This document shows, one piece after another, positions 55,727 through 64,000 of a DNA stretch of 64,000 bases (the first letter of the stretch is position 1; each line of letters opens with the position of its first letter). Source of the stretch: Clostridium putrefaciens (lineage in GTDB: Bacteria; Bacillota; Clostridia; Clostridiales; Clostridiaceae); assembly GCF_900461105.1 (NCBI RefSeq), contig NZ_UFWZ01000001.1:1736001-1800000 (forward strand), read 5' to 3'. Position numbers and translations under genes: made by a program. The notes beneath the pieces are model-generated. The model did no database searches. It was not told the origin of the DNA and worked only from the letters and a program-made list of their open reading frames with translations.

Positions 55727-56362
55727 TTAATCTTTAGAATACATAACCATAACTATACCTTTTTTAAATTCAATCCTTACATCTTCTTTTAAGAATTCAT
55801 TAGACACTGTCCTAGGATCTCCAAATTCAAGCCTATAGTCCCTAAGGTCATACTTTGCACCATATATGCTGAACTCTTCTACCTGCTCTTTAAAGGCCTG
55901 GAATGATAGTATTTGGCCATACTCGCCTTTAAGAGTACAATTCTTGTCTTTTAAAAATATACAGTTGTTGTCATCTTTTATATAGGCATCTACTCCGTTA
56001 TCAAGACAAGTCTTTAAAAGACCTAAATTTGCCACCATATGATCTAATCTGCTCCCCGTACACCCTAAAAATACTATTTCTTGCACCTCTTTTTCTAGTG
56101 CCTTCATTAAAGCAAGTTCTGTATCTGTAAAATCTTTTTCTTTCGGATATATTTCTATATTTTCTAAATTATTTTGAAAATGTTTAAAAACCTTTTCATC
56201 TATAGAATCGAAGTCCCCAAGCAAAAAATTTGGGCTTATACCTGCATTATAAAGCACTTCCCCTCCCTTATCTGCTGCTATAAGGACATCACAATCTCTA
56301 ACTTCATCATTTAGCAAATTAAAAGAGGGGGGCTTCCCCCCTGCCACTATAACTACTTTCAT
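55727..56362 (-). CDS. thiN: Thiamine pyrophosphokinase
   Basis: Transfers pyrophosphate from ATP to thiamine to give TPP, a cofactor of IorA in this window. The 211-residue protein has CDVLIAADKGGEVLYNAGI, LLGDFDSIDE, YPKEKDFTDTELALMKALE and FLGCTGSRLDHMVANLGLL, the conserved motifs. Overlaps the rpe stop by 4 bp (ATGA). No TPP riboswitch was seen. Confidence 0.95.
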   Translation of the reverse strand: MKVVIVAGGKPPSFNLLNDEVRDCDVLIAADKGGEVLYNAGISPNFLLGDFDSIDEKVFKHFQNNLENIEIYPKEKDFTDTELALMKALEKEVQEIVFLGCTGSRLDHMVANLGLLKTCLDNGVDAYIKDDNNCIFLKDKNCTLKGEYGQILSFQAFKEQVEEFSIYGAKYDLRDYRLEFGDPRTVSNEFLKEDVRIEFKKGIVMVMYSKD

Positions 56363-57012
56363 TTTGTAGCCTCTTTAAGATTCTTTATATTTTCTTCTAT
56401 ATTATCTCCTTTAAACACAGCCGACCCTGCAACTATTATATCCGCTCCACTATTTGATATATCTCTAATATTAGTTAAATCTATTCCCCCATCTACCTCT
56501 ATGGATATATCCTTACCAGTTTTTAGTATCATCTTTTTTAAAGCCTTAATCTTTTCATCACAATACTTTATATATTTTTGACCTCCAAATCCTGGATTTA
56601 CGCTCATAATTAAAACCATATCTAATTCCTTTAATATGCTTTCTAGAACATTAATTGGTGTAGCTGGATTTAATGCTACAGCTGCTTTTATCCCAAGCTC
56701 TTTTATATGAGTAATAGTTTTATCTAAATGTTTTTCCGATTCATAATGTACAGTAATAATATCTGCGCCTGCTTTAGCAAATTCCTCTATATACTTTGAC
56801 GGTTCATCTATCATAAGATGTACATCAAATTCTTTCTTTGTATAAGGTCTTATAGACTTAATAATTGGCATACCAAAACTAATATTAGGTACAAACCTTC
56901 CATCCATAACATCTATATGTATAATATCCGCCTCGCTATTGTCAAGTCTTGTTATATGTTCTCCTAATTTTGAAAAATCTGCTGATAATATTGAAGGTGC
57001 TATTTTTACCAT
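56359..57012 (-). CDS. rpe: Ribulose-phosphate 3-epimerase
   Basis: Interconverts ribulose-5-phosphate and xylulose-5-phosphate. The 217-residue TIM barrel has KIAPSILSADFSKLGEHI, HIDVMDGRFVPNISFGMPI, MSVNPGFGGQKYI and IEVDGGIDLTNI. Overlaps rsgA by 7 bp and thiN by 4 bp; one operon. Confidence 0.97.
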   Translation of the reverse strand: MVKIAPSILSADFSKLGEHITRLDNSEADIIHIDVMDGRFVPNISFGMPIIKSIRPYTKKEFDVHLMIDEPSKYIEEFAKAGADIITVHYESEKHLDKTITHIKELGIKAAVALNPATPINVLESILKELDMVLIMSVNPGFGGQKYIKYCDEKIKALKKMILKTGKDISIEVDGGIDLTNIRDISNSGADIIVAGSAVFKGDNIEENIKNLKEATK

Positions 57013-57869
57013 TTCTTTCTCCTCCCAATAATTTCTTCTAATATTTTAATATAGAAATCATATCTAACCCTATTTATATCACCTTGGTCTAAAGCTTCTT
57101 TTACCTTACAGCCAGGCTCTTTATGATGAAGGCAAGAATTAAACTTACACTGCCTATAAGATGAAAACTCTGGAAATAAATATTGAAGTTCTTCCTTAGG
57201 CATAACTTCCACATCTAAAGTAGAAAACCCAGGGGTATCTAATAAAAACCCATCTTCTACTTGAATTAGTTCACTGTGCCTTGTAGTATGCTTTCCTCTT
57301 CCAATCTTTTTACTTACTTCACCAGTTTCCATCTTATAATTTCCTATAAGACTATTTAGTATAGTGGATTTACCTGCCCCAGAAGGCCCACAAAGTACTG
57401 TTACATTATCTTTAAGTCTTTTTTTTAGTAATTGAAGACTCTTCTCTTCTCTTGCATTTATAAATAAAAGTTCATAGTCTAACTTTCCGAAAACATCTTT
57501 AATATAAAGATATTCATCCTCTTTGCAAAGATCTATTTTGTTTATACATATTATTGGTCTTACATTGTTGTATTCACAGAGTAATATAAACTTATTTAAA
57601 AGTTCCATATTAAGGTCTGGATCTTTAATTGCAAAAACTATAAATGCTTGACTTACATTAGATACCATAGGTCTTGTAAGTTCGGAACTTCGCTCATAGA
57701 TTTTCTCTATTACTCCCTTCCCATTTTCTACTGTTATTTCAACTTTATCACCTACCATAGGGGTAAGTTCGTCGTATCTGAACTTACCCCTAGCTTTACA
57801 CTCAAAAACTTTATCTACAGTATCTATATAGTAAAATCCTCCGATGCCTTTTATTATTATACCTTTCAT
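57006..57869 (-). CDS. rsgA: Small-ribosomal-subunit biogenesis GTPase RsgA
   Basis: Circularly permuted GTPase that checks late 30S assembly. The 287-residue protein has an OB fold, G4 INKIDL near residue 109, G1 GPSGAGKSTILNSL at 161-174, G3 DTPGFSTLDV near 210 and a C-terminal zinc site (CKFNSCLHHKEPGC). The decayed IS607 element ends only about 10 bp upstream of its start codon, so the original link to prkC has been interrupted; no strong ribosome binding site is visible directly upstream, in contrast to neighbours. Confidence 0.95.
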   Translation of the reverse strand: MKGIIIKGIGGFYYIDTVDKVFECKARGKFRYDELTPMVGDKVEITVENGKGVIEKIYERSSELTRPMVSNVSQAFIVFAIKDPDLNMELLNKFILLCEYNNVRPIICINKIDLCKEDEYLYIKDVFGKLDYELLFINAREEKSLQLLKKRLKDNVTVLCGPSGAGKSTILNSLIGNYKMETGEVSKKIGRGKHTTRHSELIQVEDGFLLDTPGFSTLDVEVMPKEELQYLFPEFSSYRQCKFNSCLHHKEPGCKVKEALDQGDINRVRYDFYIKILEEIIGRRKKW

Positions 57870-57884
57870 GTATAGCCGTTGCCA

Positions 57885-58037
57885 AAACCTTATAAAACTC
57901 TATAAAGCTTGTTTAATTCCCCATTCAACCTATCCCATTTTGTTAAAAACTACTTTGGTTTGATATAATAGTCCAGGGGCTTAACTTCCCATACAACGCA
58001 TGGTACACCTCAGGCATAATTGTTTCTGTAATTATGC
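57885..58037 (-). ncRNA. Omega-RNA-like 3' end of the IS607 relic
   Basis: TnpB guide RNAs are made from the 3' end of tnpB and the element right end, with the guide just outside. Here a GCATAATT/AATTATGC hairpin (58014-58021 with 58030-58037) overlaps the tnpB stop codon. A conserved-looking GC-richer block follows (about 57970-58012, including GGGAAGTTAAGCCCC), and then an AT-rich run to the element edge. Composition and position fit; no expression evidence exists. Confidence 0.5.
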
Positions 58038-58622
58038 TGAATATCTACTAAGATTTATACTTGCATTATAATCTCTATCTATAATACAGCCACAATTCTC
58101 ACAGATATAAGTTCTTTCTGATAGTGAAAGTTTAGCTTTTACATTTCCACACCCACTACAAGTCTTCGATGATGGATACCATTTATCAGCTTCAACAAAT
58201 TCTATTCCATAAAACTCACATTTATATTGCATTTGCCTTTTAAATTCATATAAGCATTGCTCTGCAACAGCTTTTGATAAATATTTATTTTTCATCATAC
58301 CTTTAATATTAAGTGTTTCCATAACTACCCTTGATGGCTTGGTTTTCACTATCTTCTTAGTAGCTTGGTGTAGGTGATTAACTCTTATATTGGCTAATCT
58401 CCTATGAAGTAATCTTACTTGCTTTTCAAGTTTTGCAATGTTCTTGGTTTTAACAAACTCCTTTCCTTTTTTATTTTTCTCATACTTATTTGAACATTGT
58501 CTTTGTTTTCTTTTCAAAGTCTTTTTTAACTTTTTAACTGCTTTTGTTTTATTGATATTTTTATAAGTCATTCCATTGGAGCATATAGCTAAATCTTTTA
58601 TTCCAACATCAATGCCTTTGCT
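58032..58622 (-). pseudogene. TnpB remnant (IS607-type, C-terminal half)
   Basis: The remaining frame covers the RuvC nuclease part: GIDVGIKDLA (first Asp) near 58610, METLNIKGM (Glu) and RDYNASINL (last Asp), plus the zinc-finger Cys pairs (TCSGCGN, CENCGC). The first 58 bp lack a start codon; an internal ATG at 58571 would give 179 residues without the first catalytic Asp. The N-terminal recognition half (about 200 residues) is absent, removed by the deletion that joins it to the recombinase gene. Not expected to be functional. Confidence 0.85.
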
Positions 58623-59185
58623 CTCTTGCCTTGAAGTCTACAACCAAATACTGTAACAATTTGAATTAAATCCTCAACTAATTTCTGTTCTTCTGTGTTT
58701 TCAGTATTATCTATTATTTCAATAGTAGTCCCATACTTGTTACACAGATTTTCTATAATTTCAAAACCAAATCTTAACAATCTATCTTTATATAAAATTA
58801 CTACTTTTTCAACTTCTGAATTAGTTATCACATCTATTAGTTGATTTAATCCTTTTTTGTTGTAGTTTATCCCACTTCCTATGTCTTGTATTATTTCGAA
58901 TTGATAACCTTTAGCAATCATATATGTTTTAACATTTTCTATCTGTCTTGCTAAATCATTATTTTATTTTTGGGAGCTAACTCTACAATATCCAATTACT
59001 TTTTTAGTTTTAGTTTCAATGCCTTTGATTCCTAAAAAATGATTAAGTTGCTCTTGTGAATAGTATCTATATCCACTTGGTGAAACATGATGTGGCTTGA
59101 ATTCACCTTTTTTATCCCAATCTCTTAAAGTCTATGAGGCTTTTCCTATTAATTTTGAAAACTCCCCAATAGAATAATATTTCAT
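58598..59185 (-). pseudogene. IS607-type serine recombinase (TnpA), two nonsense codons
   Basis: The ATG at 59185 (after GGGGTGGTATAA) starts a MerR-like HTH domain (MKYYSIGEFSKLIGKAS). Then comes TAG at 59134-59132 in place of a probable Gln codon, the HTH continues (TLRDWDKKGEFKPHHVSPSG), and the catalytic GYCRVSSQ motif appears. TAA at 58966-58964 again replaces a probable Gln codon. The last open stretch from 58921 includes DRLLRFGFEIIENLC and IVTVFGCRLQGKRA. The C-terminus then runs into tnpB sequence out of frame and stops at 58598. All segments are in one frame, so only nonsense mutations and a 3' deletion are needed to explain the decay. Confidence 0.88.
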
Positions 59186-59295
59186 TTATACCACCCCTTG
59201 AATTTAGCACAACACAAACATTATCTAAATTCAATATAGTTTTATAAACCTTTATAAGTTTTTGACTACTGTTATTTTCCTCCATTATTAATAAG

Positions 59296-61302
59296 TTATG
59301 GTTTAGATTTATCCCCTGGTTTTTCTTGGTTTTCTGGTTCCCCTTGTTTTCCCTGATCTGCTGGGTCAGCTGGTTTCACCGGTTTTACAGGTTCTTTATA
59401 AACGTAATATTTTATATTAATAGTTGATCCTGGTTCTACTTTGGTACCTGCTTCTATTGATTGATAAGATACATTTTGATCTTTACCTTTATCCGGAGTT
59501 TCTTCAGTAGATATATTTACAGTTAATTTAGCATTTTTCAAGACATTTTCAGCATCATTAACCTTTGTATTTATTACATTTGGAACAACAACTTTTACAG
59601 GTTCTGGTTCTTTATAGACGTAATATTTTATATTAATATTAGACCCTACTTCTACTTTAGTATTTGCTTCTATTGATTGATAAAACACCTTTTGATCCTT
59701 AGATTTATCAGCAGTTTCTTCTGTAGATTTATTTACAGTCATTTTAGAACCTTTTAAAGTATTTTCAGCATCATTAACATTTACATTCATTACATTTGGA
59801 ACACTAATTAAAATGATCTTAGGACCCTTACTTACAACTAAATTAATTTTGGTACCTTTTTCAACCTGCTTATCTGGTGATGGGTCTTGTCTTATTACAT
59901 TATCCTTCATTACTTTATCACTAAAATCGGAATCAATATTTCCAACTTCAAGTTCATAACTTGCTATCATATCCTTAGCTGATTTTATATTTATATCTTT
60001 AAGGTCTGGAACATTTATAGATGAAATTCCACCACTTATAATAACCTTAACTATATCCCCTTCTTTTGCTACTTGGCCTTCTTTAGGATTTGAATCTATT
60101 ATGGTACCTTCTTTTTTATCACTTTTTTCCGTACCTGCTACTTCAATTTTAAGTTTATTACTCTCAAGTATATTTTTAGCCTCTTCTTTTGTTAGATTTA
60201 GTATTTTGGGCACTGTTACTTCTTTATTCTTCTTAGTTGCAAGTGATGATCTATCCATTAAATAAGCACTTAACAATCCTAATGATATAGCTAATACAAC
60301 CATAAGTGATATTATTATTATCTTTTTGCTCCTTTTTGTTACCCCTGTCTTTTGTTTATCATCATCATCATCTATAATTGTTTTATCTAATTCAAGATCC
60401 TCTTGAATTAGAGCTTGATTTACAGGATCCATTATTCTAGTAAATCCACTGTCTACATTAGAATAGTGAATTTTAGAGTCTGGATCCTTTTGTATCTTAA
60501 TTAAATCATTCATAATATCTTTAGCGGTTTTATACCTCTTAGCTGGCTCTTTTTCTATGGCGGTTAATATTAGCTTATTTAAACTCTCAGGTATGTTTTG
60601 AACAATCTGCTTAGGTGGTATGGGTGATTCTTGTATATGCTTTAACGCCACAGAAACCGGACTTTCAGCATCAAAGGGTACCCTTCCTGTAACCATTTCA
60701 TATAGCACTATTCCTAAAGAATATATATCTGTTGTAGCATCAATGTATGATCCCTTTGCTTGTTCTGGAGAAAAATAATGAGCAGAACCTAATATCTTTT
60801 TAGAATTAGTTATAGTAGCTGAATCTGGTGATTTTGCTATACCAAAGTCTGTTACTTTTAAAACGCCTTCTTCTGTAACTAAAATATTTTGTGGCTTTAT
60901 ATCCCTATGAATTATATTATTTCTATGAGCACAATCTAGTGCCTTTGAAATTTGTATACCATAATCCAAAACCTTATCATAAGGTAGTCTTCCGTTTTCT
61001 TTAATAACTTCTTTTAATGTCTTTCCTCTTACATATTCCATAACAATATAATTTATATCTCCTTGACTTCCAACATCAAAAATATTAACTATGTTATTAT
61101 CCGATAAGTTAGCAATTGCAGTTGCTTCCTTTTTAAATTTATTAACTAGGTCACCATCTGATATAAATTCTTTTTTTAAAATCTTAACGGCATCGAATCT
61201 ATTTAATTTATGACATCTAGCTTTATAAACTACAGCCATACCGCCTTCTCCTATTTTTTCTAAGAGCTCGTATCTATCACCTAATATTGTTCCTATCATC
61301 AT
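59296..61302 (-). CDS. prkC: PASTA-domain Ser/Thr protein kinase PrkC
   Basis: Membrane kinase that senses muropeptides and lipid II and controls cell-wall metabolism, translation and spore germination. The 668-residue protein has GEGGMAVVYKA (P-loop), catalytic Lys40, HRDIKPQN (Asp134) and DFG (152-154). A single membrane helix is at about 327-348. Four PASTA repeats follow (about 363-425, 427-490, 500-565, 572-637), then a Pro/Glu/Lys/Asp-rich tail. PASTA 3 and 4 are near-identical (72-codon direct repeat). A second in-frame ATG at 61299 is equally possible. It overlaps stp by 26 bp, the usual kinase-phosphatase coupling. Confidence 0.96.
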   Translation of the reverse strand: MMIGTILGDRYELLEKIGEGGMAVVYKARCHKLNRFDAVKILKKEFISDGDLVNKFKKEATAIANLSDNNIVNIFDVGSQGDINYIVMEYVRGKTLKEVIKENGRLPYDKVLDYGIQISKALDCAHRNNIIHRDIKPQNILVTEEGVLKVTDFGIAKSPDSATITNSKKILGSAHYFSPEQAKGSYIDATTDIYSLGIVLYEMVTGRVPFDAESPVSVALKHIQESPIPPKQIVQNIPESLNKLILTAIEKEPAKRYKTAKDIMNDLIKIQKDPDSKIHYSNVDSGFTRIMDPVNQALIQEDLELDKTIIDDDDDKQKTGVTKRSKKIIIISLMVVLAISLGLLSAYLMDRSSLATKKNKEVTVPKILNLTKEEAKNILESNKLKIEVAGTEKSDKKEGTIIDSNPKEGQVAKEGDIVKVIISGGISSINVPDLKDINIKSAKDMIASYELEVGNIDSDFSDKVMKDNVIRQDPSPDKQVEKGTKINLVVSKGPKIILISVPNVMNVNVNDAENTLKGSKMTVNKSTEETADKSKDQKVFYQSIEANTKVEVGSNINIKYYVYKEPEPVKVVVPNVINTKVNDAENVLKNAKLTVNISTEETPDKGKDQNVSYQSIEAGTKVEPGSTINIKYYVYKEPVKPVKPADPADQGKQGEPENQEKPGDKSKP
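59390..59820. repeat. 216-bp direct duplication encoding PASTA 3 and PASTA 4 of PrkC
   Basis: The stretch beginning GGTTCTTTATAAACGTAATA (59390) recurs at 59606 with few differences, a period of 216 bp or 72 codons. The two halves differ at scattered third positions and a few replacements, so it is a fairly recent tandem domain duplication. Confidence 0.8.
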
Positions 61303-62035
61303 AATCTTGCTCTCCTTTAACTAAAATTAAAGATATATTATCTCTTCCCCCGCGTTTTTTAGCTTCCTCTATTATCTTTTTGCAAAGTTCATCATATCTA
61401 ACGCAACTATCTTTATTAATAATATTATATAATTCATCTTTTGATATATCATTAGTTAGTCCATCTGTACATAACAAAATCATATCCACATTTATATAAG
61501 ATATATCAAATATATCTATTTCTAAGTGTTCATATGTTCCAACTGCCCTTGTTATCACATTTTTATTTGGGTGATTAACAGCTTCTTCCTCTGTTATGCT
61601 CCCCTTATCAACAAGTTGTTGGACTAAAGAATGATCTTTAGTCACCTTAATTATATTATCTTTCTTTATAACAAAGCAACTACTGTCTCCTACATTTGCT
61701 ATTAAAGTTTTATCTTCATACATTATACAAGCTGTTATAGTAGTTCCCATGCCTCTGCATTCTTTTTTTTGTTTTGAAATGTTAAATATCTTTTCATTAG
61801 CACATATTATAGCCTCTTTAAAATGACTTGACAAATTTTCTTTTGAAATATTTGGTTTTTCCTCAAAATAATCTTTTACAGTATCTACAGCTATTTTACT
61901 TGCTATCTCTCCTGCATTATGACCACCCATACCATCAGCTACTATAAATAACTTAATATTATTATTAATCAAATAACCAACACAATCTTCATTAAGGTTC
62001 CTTACCATTCCTAAATCTGTTATCATTCCAAACAT
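61277..62035 (-). CDS. stp: PP2C-type Ser/Thr phosphatase Stp (PrpC)
   Basis: Dephosphorylates PrkC and its substrates. The protein (252 residues from ATG 62035) has RNLNEDCVGYL, VADGMGGHNAGE, LLCTDGLTN and GGRDNISLILV, the metal-binding PP2C motifs with their Asp residues. ATG 62035 is preferred over GTG 62044, because the GAGGGGTG site is eight bases upstream of it. Starts 2 bp after rlmN. Confidence 0.96.
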   Translation of the reverse strand: MFGMITDLGMVRNLNEDCVGYLINNNIKLFIVADGMGGHNAGEIASKIAVDTVKDYFEEKPNISKENLSSHFKEAIICANEKIFNISKQKKECRGMGTTITACIMYEDKTLIANVGDSSCFVIKKDNIIKVTKDHSLVQQLVDKGSITEEEAVNHPNKNVITRAVGTYEHLEIDIFDISYINVDMILLCTDGLTNDISKDELYNIINKDSCVRYDELCKKIIEEAKKRGGRDNISLILVKGEQDYDDRNNIR

Positions 62036-62037
62036 GA

Positions 62038-63087
62038 CTAGCACCCCTCTTTTGATATTTGGGTCTTCTCAATGTGACTTCTTCTAAGTTGTCCACACGC
62101 AGCATCAATATCGGATCCCATTTCCCTTCTTACAGTGGTGTCAATGCCTCTTTTATTTAAGACGTCTGAAAATATTTTAATATTATCTTCAGAAGATTTT
62201 ACATATAACTTTTCTTTAATTTCATTAACGGGTATTAAGTTTACATGACATAACATGCCCTTAAGTAAATTGCTTAATTCCATAGCATTTTCTTTAGAAT
62301 CATTTATTTCATTAACCAATGCATATTCAAATGTAATTCTTCTGCCTGTCTTATTAATATAATCTTTGCAGGCATTAATTATTTCTTCTATAGAATACTT
62401 ATTAGCTATTGGCATTATCTTCTTTCTATCTTCATCGTTGGATGCGTGAAGTGAAATAGCCAAAGTTATTTGCATATTTTCTTTTGCCATTTCATTTATT
62501 TTAGGTACAATCCCACAAGTAGATAATGTAATATGCCTTTGACCTATATTTAGTCCATATTCAGCATTTACTATCTTCAAAAACTTAATTACATTGTCAT
62601 AGTTATCAAAAGGTTCTCCGCTTCCCATAAGTACAACATTTGATATTCTATCTCCAATTAACTTTTCTGCAGCTAATATTTGTGAGATCATTTCTCCCGC
62701 TGAAAGACTTCTTATTACACCACCTACTGTTGAAGCACAAAATTTACATCCCATTCTACAACCTACTTGCGTAGATATACAAATAGACTTACCATATTTA
62801 TAATCCATTATTACACATTCTATAAGGTTATTATCTTCAAGCGCTAATAGCAACTTTTTAGTATTATCCTTTTTTGACTGAAAGCTATTAACCACTTGTG
62901 GTATGTATATCAAAAAATTATTTTTTAACTTCTCTTGAAGAGGTTTTGATAAGTTTGACATAAGATTAAATTCGAAAATACCCTTATAAATCCAGTCCAT
63001 AACTTGCTTTGCTCTAAATTCACTTTCTTTGTTTTGTTTCATCCATATTTTTAGTTCTTCTAATGATAGATCTAAAATATTTTCCAT
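62038..63087 (-). CDS. rlmN: 23S rRNA (adenine2503-C2)-/tRNA methyltransferase RlmN
   Basis: Radical SAM enzyme that methylates A2503 of 23S rRNA and A37 of some tRNAs. The 349-residue protein has the CxxxCxxC cluster in [11 protein letters not shown] near residue 112, [15 protein letters not shown] near 158 and the C-terminal [15 protein letters not shown] with the catalytic Cys. Ten bp after rsmB; in the rsmB-rlmN-stp-prkC-rsgA order. Confidence 0.97.
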   Translation of the reverse strand: MENILDLSLEELKIWMKQNKESEFRAKQVMDWIYKGIFEFNLMSNLSKPLQEKLKNNFLIYIPQVVNSFQSKKDNTKKLLLALEDNNLIECVIMDYKYGKSICISTQVGCRMGCKFCASTVGGVIRSLSAGEMISQILAAEKLIGDRISNVVLMGSGEPFDNYDNVIKFLKIVNAEYGLNIGQRHITLSTCGIVPKINEMAKENMQITLAISLHASNDEDRKKIMPIANKYSIEEIINACKDYINKTGRRITFEYALVNEINDSKENAMELSNLLKGMLCHVNLIPVNEIKEKLYVKSSEDNIKIFSDVLNKRGIDTTVRREMGSDIDAACGQLRRSHIEKTQISKEGC

Positions 63088-63097
63088 ACTGCACCTA

Positions 63098-64000
63098 CTA
63101 AACTCTCATTAATTTAGCTATAAAAAAGCCATCCATATTCTCTTGTGGCAATATAGTAACATAACCCTCTTCACTATAAATAATATTGCTTGCCTCTTTA
63201 AAATATACTTTCTCCAATTTGAAGTTATTGTTATTTTTTAGAAACCACTTTATATTATCTTCATTTTCTTCTTTATTTAATGTACACGTAGAATAAAGAA
63301 GAACGCCACCTTTTTTCACATATTGAGAAGCATTTTTCATAATCTCTCTTTGTATAGCTATTAGTTCCTTAAGATTTTTTAAATTCTTGTTCCATTTTAT
63401 TTCTGGTTTCTTTCTTATTATTCCTATACCAGAACAAGGTACATCTATTAACACCTTATCTGCTTTGTTAATAAGTTTTTCATTAAGCTTTGTAGCATCC
63501 ATAGTATCAAGTACTATGTTTGAAAGTCCTAATCTGTCCACATTCTCTTTTATGAACTTTAGTTTACCTTCCTGTATATCAAAAGCAAAAACCTTACCAG
63601 TACCCTTTAAAAGTTCTGCTATATGCGTAGTCTTACCTCCTGGAGCTGCACATAAATCTAAAACTATATCATCTTTATTTATATCCATAACAGTTGCTAC
63701 AAGCATAGCGCTTTCATCTTGTACTGTAATTTCACCTTCTACAAAAGCTCTGTTTCTTTCTACACTACTCCCCTTTGATATAACTATAGCCTCATCACAT
63801 ATATATCCTCTACTGACTTCATATTCAGCCTCTTGTAAGGCTTTAAATATTTCATCGTAAGAACCCTTATTTGAGTTTGGTCTAACTGTCACTGCTGGTC
63901 TGTTATTTAAGCCTTTTAATATAAGTTCTGTATATTTATTTCCGTACTGCTTATATAAAGATCTTATCATCCATGGTTCAAAAGAGTACTCATAGGCCCA
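63098..64000 (-). CDS. rsmB: 16S rRNA (cytosine967-C5)-methyltransferase RsmB, 5' end beyond window
   Basis: The frame is open to the window edge (the last 30 bases encode [10 protein letters not shown] before MIRSL), so the N-terminal NusB-like RNA-binding part is outside. The visible catalytic domain has [19 protein letters not shown] (SAM-binding), [16 protein letters not shown] (PC motif) and [15 protein letters not shown] with the catalytic Cys. Ends at 63098, 10 bp before rlmN. Confidence 0.95.
   Translation of the reverse strand, partial: WAYEYSFEPWMIRSLYKQYGNKYTELILKGLNNRPAVTVRPNSNKGSYDEIFKALQEAEYEVSRGYICDEAIVISKGSSVERNRAFVEGEITVQDESAMLVATVMDINKDDIVLDLCAAPGGKTTHIAELLKGTGKVFAFDIQEGKLKFIKENVDRLGLSNIVLDTMDATKLNEKLINKADKVLIDVPCSGIGIIRKKPEIKWNKNLKNLKELIAIQREIMKNASQYVKKGGVLLYSTCTLNKEENEDNIKWFLKNNNNFKLEKVYFKEASNIIYSEEGYVTILPQENMDGFFIAKLMRV

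Larger units (their letters stand above)
57880..59270 (-). mobile_element. Decayed IS607-family element
   Basis: Between prkC and rsgA, about 1.4 kb. Contents on the minus strand: left end, serine recombinase (two nonsense mutations), fused by deletion to the C-terminal half of TnpB, then a structured 3' end. The outer ends share imperfect inverted sequences, AGTTTTATAA (minus strand, near 57890) and its counterpart TAGTTTTATAAACC (plus strand, near 59245). Complete IS607 elements are about 2 kb, so roughly a third is missing. No target-site duplication is expected for this family. Inactive for transposition. Confidence 0.8.

Noticed and set aside
55592-56400. TPP riboswitch near thiN
   Set aside because: thiN is preceded by rpe with a 4-bp overlap, leaving no room, and no THI-box-like sequence was seen in the downstream gap.
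58032-58571. A functional TnpB-like nuclease-dead repressor (TldR type)
   Set aside because: The remnant keeps its RuvC acidic residues but has lost the N-terminal half needed for RNA and DNA recognition, and it has no start codon before the first catalytic Asp. Decay explains it better.
58598-58921. Complete 107-residue resolvase
   Set aside because: The same frame continues upstream to 59185 through two stop codons with clear homology to the N-terminal HTH and catalytic motif, so this is a fragment of a pseudogene.

Overview
The window is a low-GC Firmicutes chromosome segment that reads as Clostridium sensu stricto. Coding sequences are AT-rich. Several genes start with TTG or GTG behind strong GGAGG-type ribosome binding sites. 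The gene order around topA-codY-rpsB, ffh-ftsY-smc and rpmB-fakA-recG is the conserved clostridial/bacilloid one. CodY, YlbJ and a SpoVM peptide point to a spore-former; the indolepyruvate:ferredoxin oxidoreductase, phosphotransacylases and acetate kinase point to an anaerobic amino-acid fermenter. The species cannot be fixed from the sequence alone. Nearly all genes lie on the minus strand; the plus-strand exceptions are speA-like, yraN, tmcAL, ylbJ and rpmB.

Layout. 1-1.7 kb: a 17-bp tandem repeat and hutH (histidine ammonia-lyase). 1.9-11.1 kb: a minus-strand surface-polysaccharide cluster (two GT4 transferases, a TagA/WecG transferase, a Wzy-like polymerase/ligase, a priming phosphoglycosyltransferase, a PHP-type tyrosine phosphatase, a BY-kinase, its Wzz-like partner, and a TPR protein), followed upstream by a phosphohexomutase. 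It has no recognisable flippase. 13.1-17.9 kb: a PLP arginine/lysine/ornithine decarboxylase on plus and a minus operon ptb-iorA-iorB, which could link arylpyruvate oxidation to acyl-phosphate formation. 18.1-26.2 kb: cdsA-uppS-frr-pyrH-tsf-rpsB, codY and topA. 26.3-31.7 kb: dprA, comM, yraN (opposite strand), rnhB, ylqF, rplS. 31.8-44.0 kb: trmD-rimM, khpA-rpsP-ffh-ylxM, ftsY-smc, a 31-residue membrane peptide, a radical SAM enzyme, rnc, acpP, plsX, rpmF and a YceD-family gene. 44.1-50.7 kb: ackA-pta, tmcAL and ylbJ on plus, a coiled-coil gene, coaD, rsmD. 50.8-64 kb: recG, fakA, asp23, rpmB, spoVM, a 53-residue membrane protein, thiN, rpe, rsgA, a decayed IS607 element, prkC, stp, rlmN and the 3' part of rsmB.

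The genes cover translation and ribosome assembly (rpsB, rpsP, rplS, rpmF, rpmB, tsf, frr, rimM, trmD, ylqF, rsgA, rsmB/D, rlmN), protein targeting (ffh, ftsY), chromosome maintenance (smc, topA, recG, rnhB, dprA), lipid synthesis (plsX, acpP, cdsA, uppS, fakA), cell-surface signalling (prkC/stp, BY-kinase/phosphatase) and overflow/fermentation (pta-ackA, ptb-ior).

The least expected items are: (1) three small genes found by reading intergenic DNA (spoVM of 22 aa, a 53-aa two-helix membrane protein with a TTG start, and a 31-aa membrane peptide beside smc); (2) an IS607 relic in which a resolvase with two nonsense codons is fused by deletion to the C-terminal half of TnpB, with an apparently intact omega-RNA-like 3' region next to the rsgA start; (3) an 18-bp-arm inverted repeat just downstream of the predicted codY promoter; (4) the coupling of a phosphotransbutyrylase-type gene to iorAB. 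I saw no convincingly new defence or biosynthetic system, no CRISPR array and no tRNA or rRNA gene.
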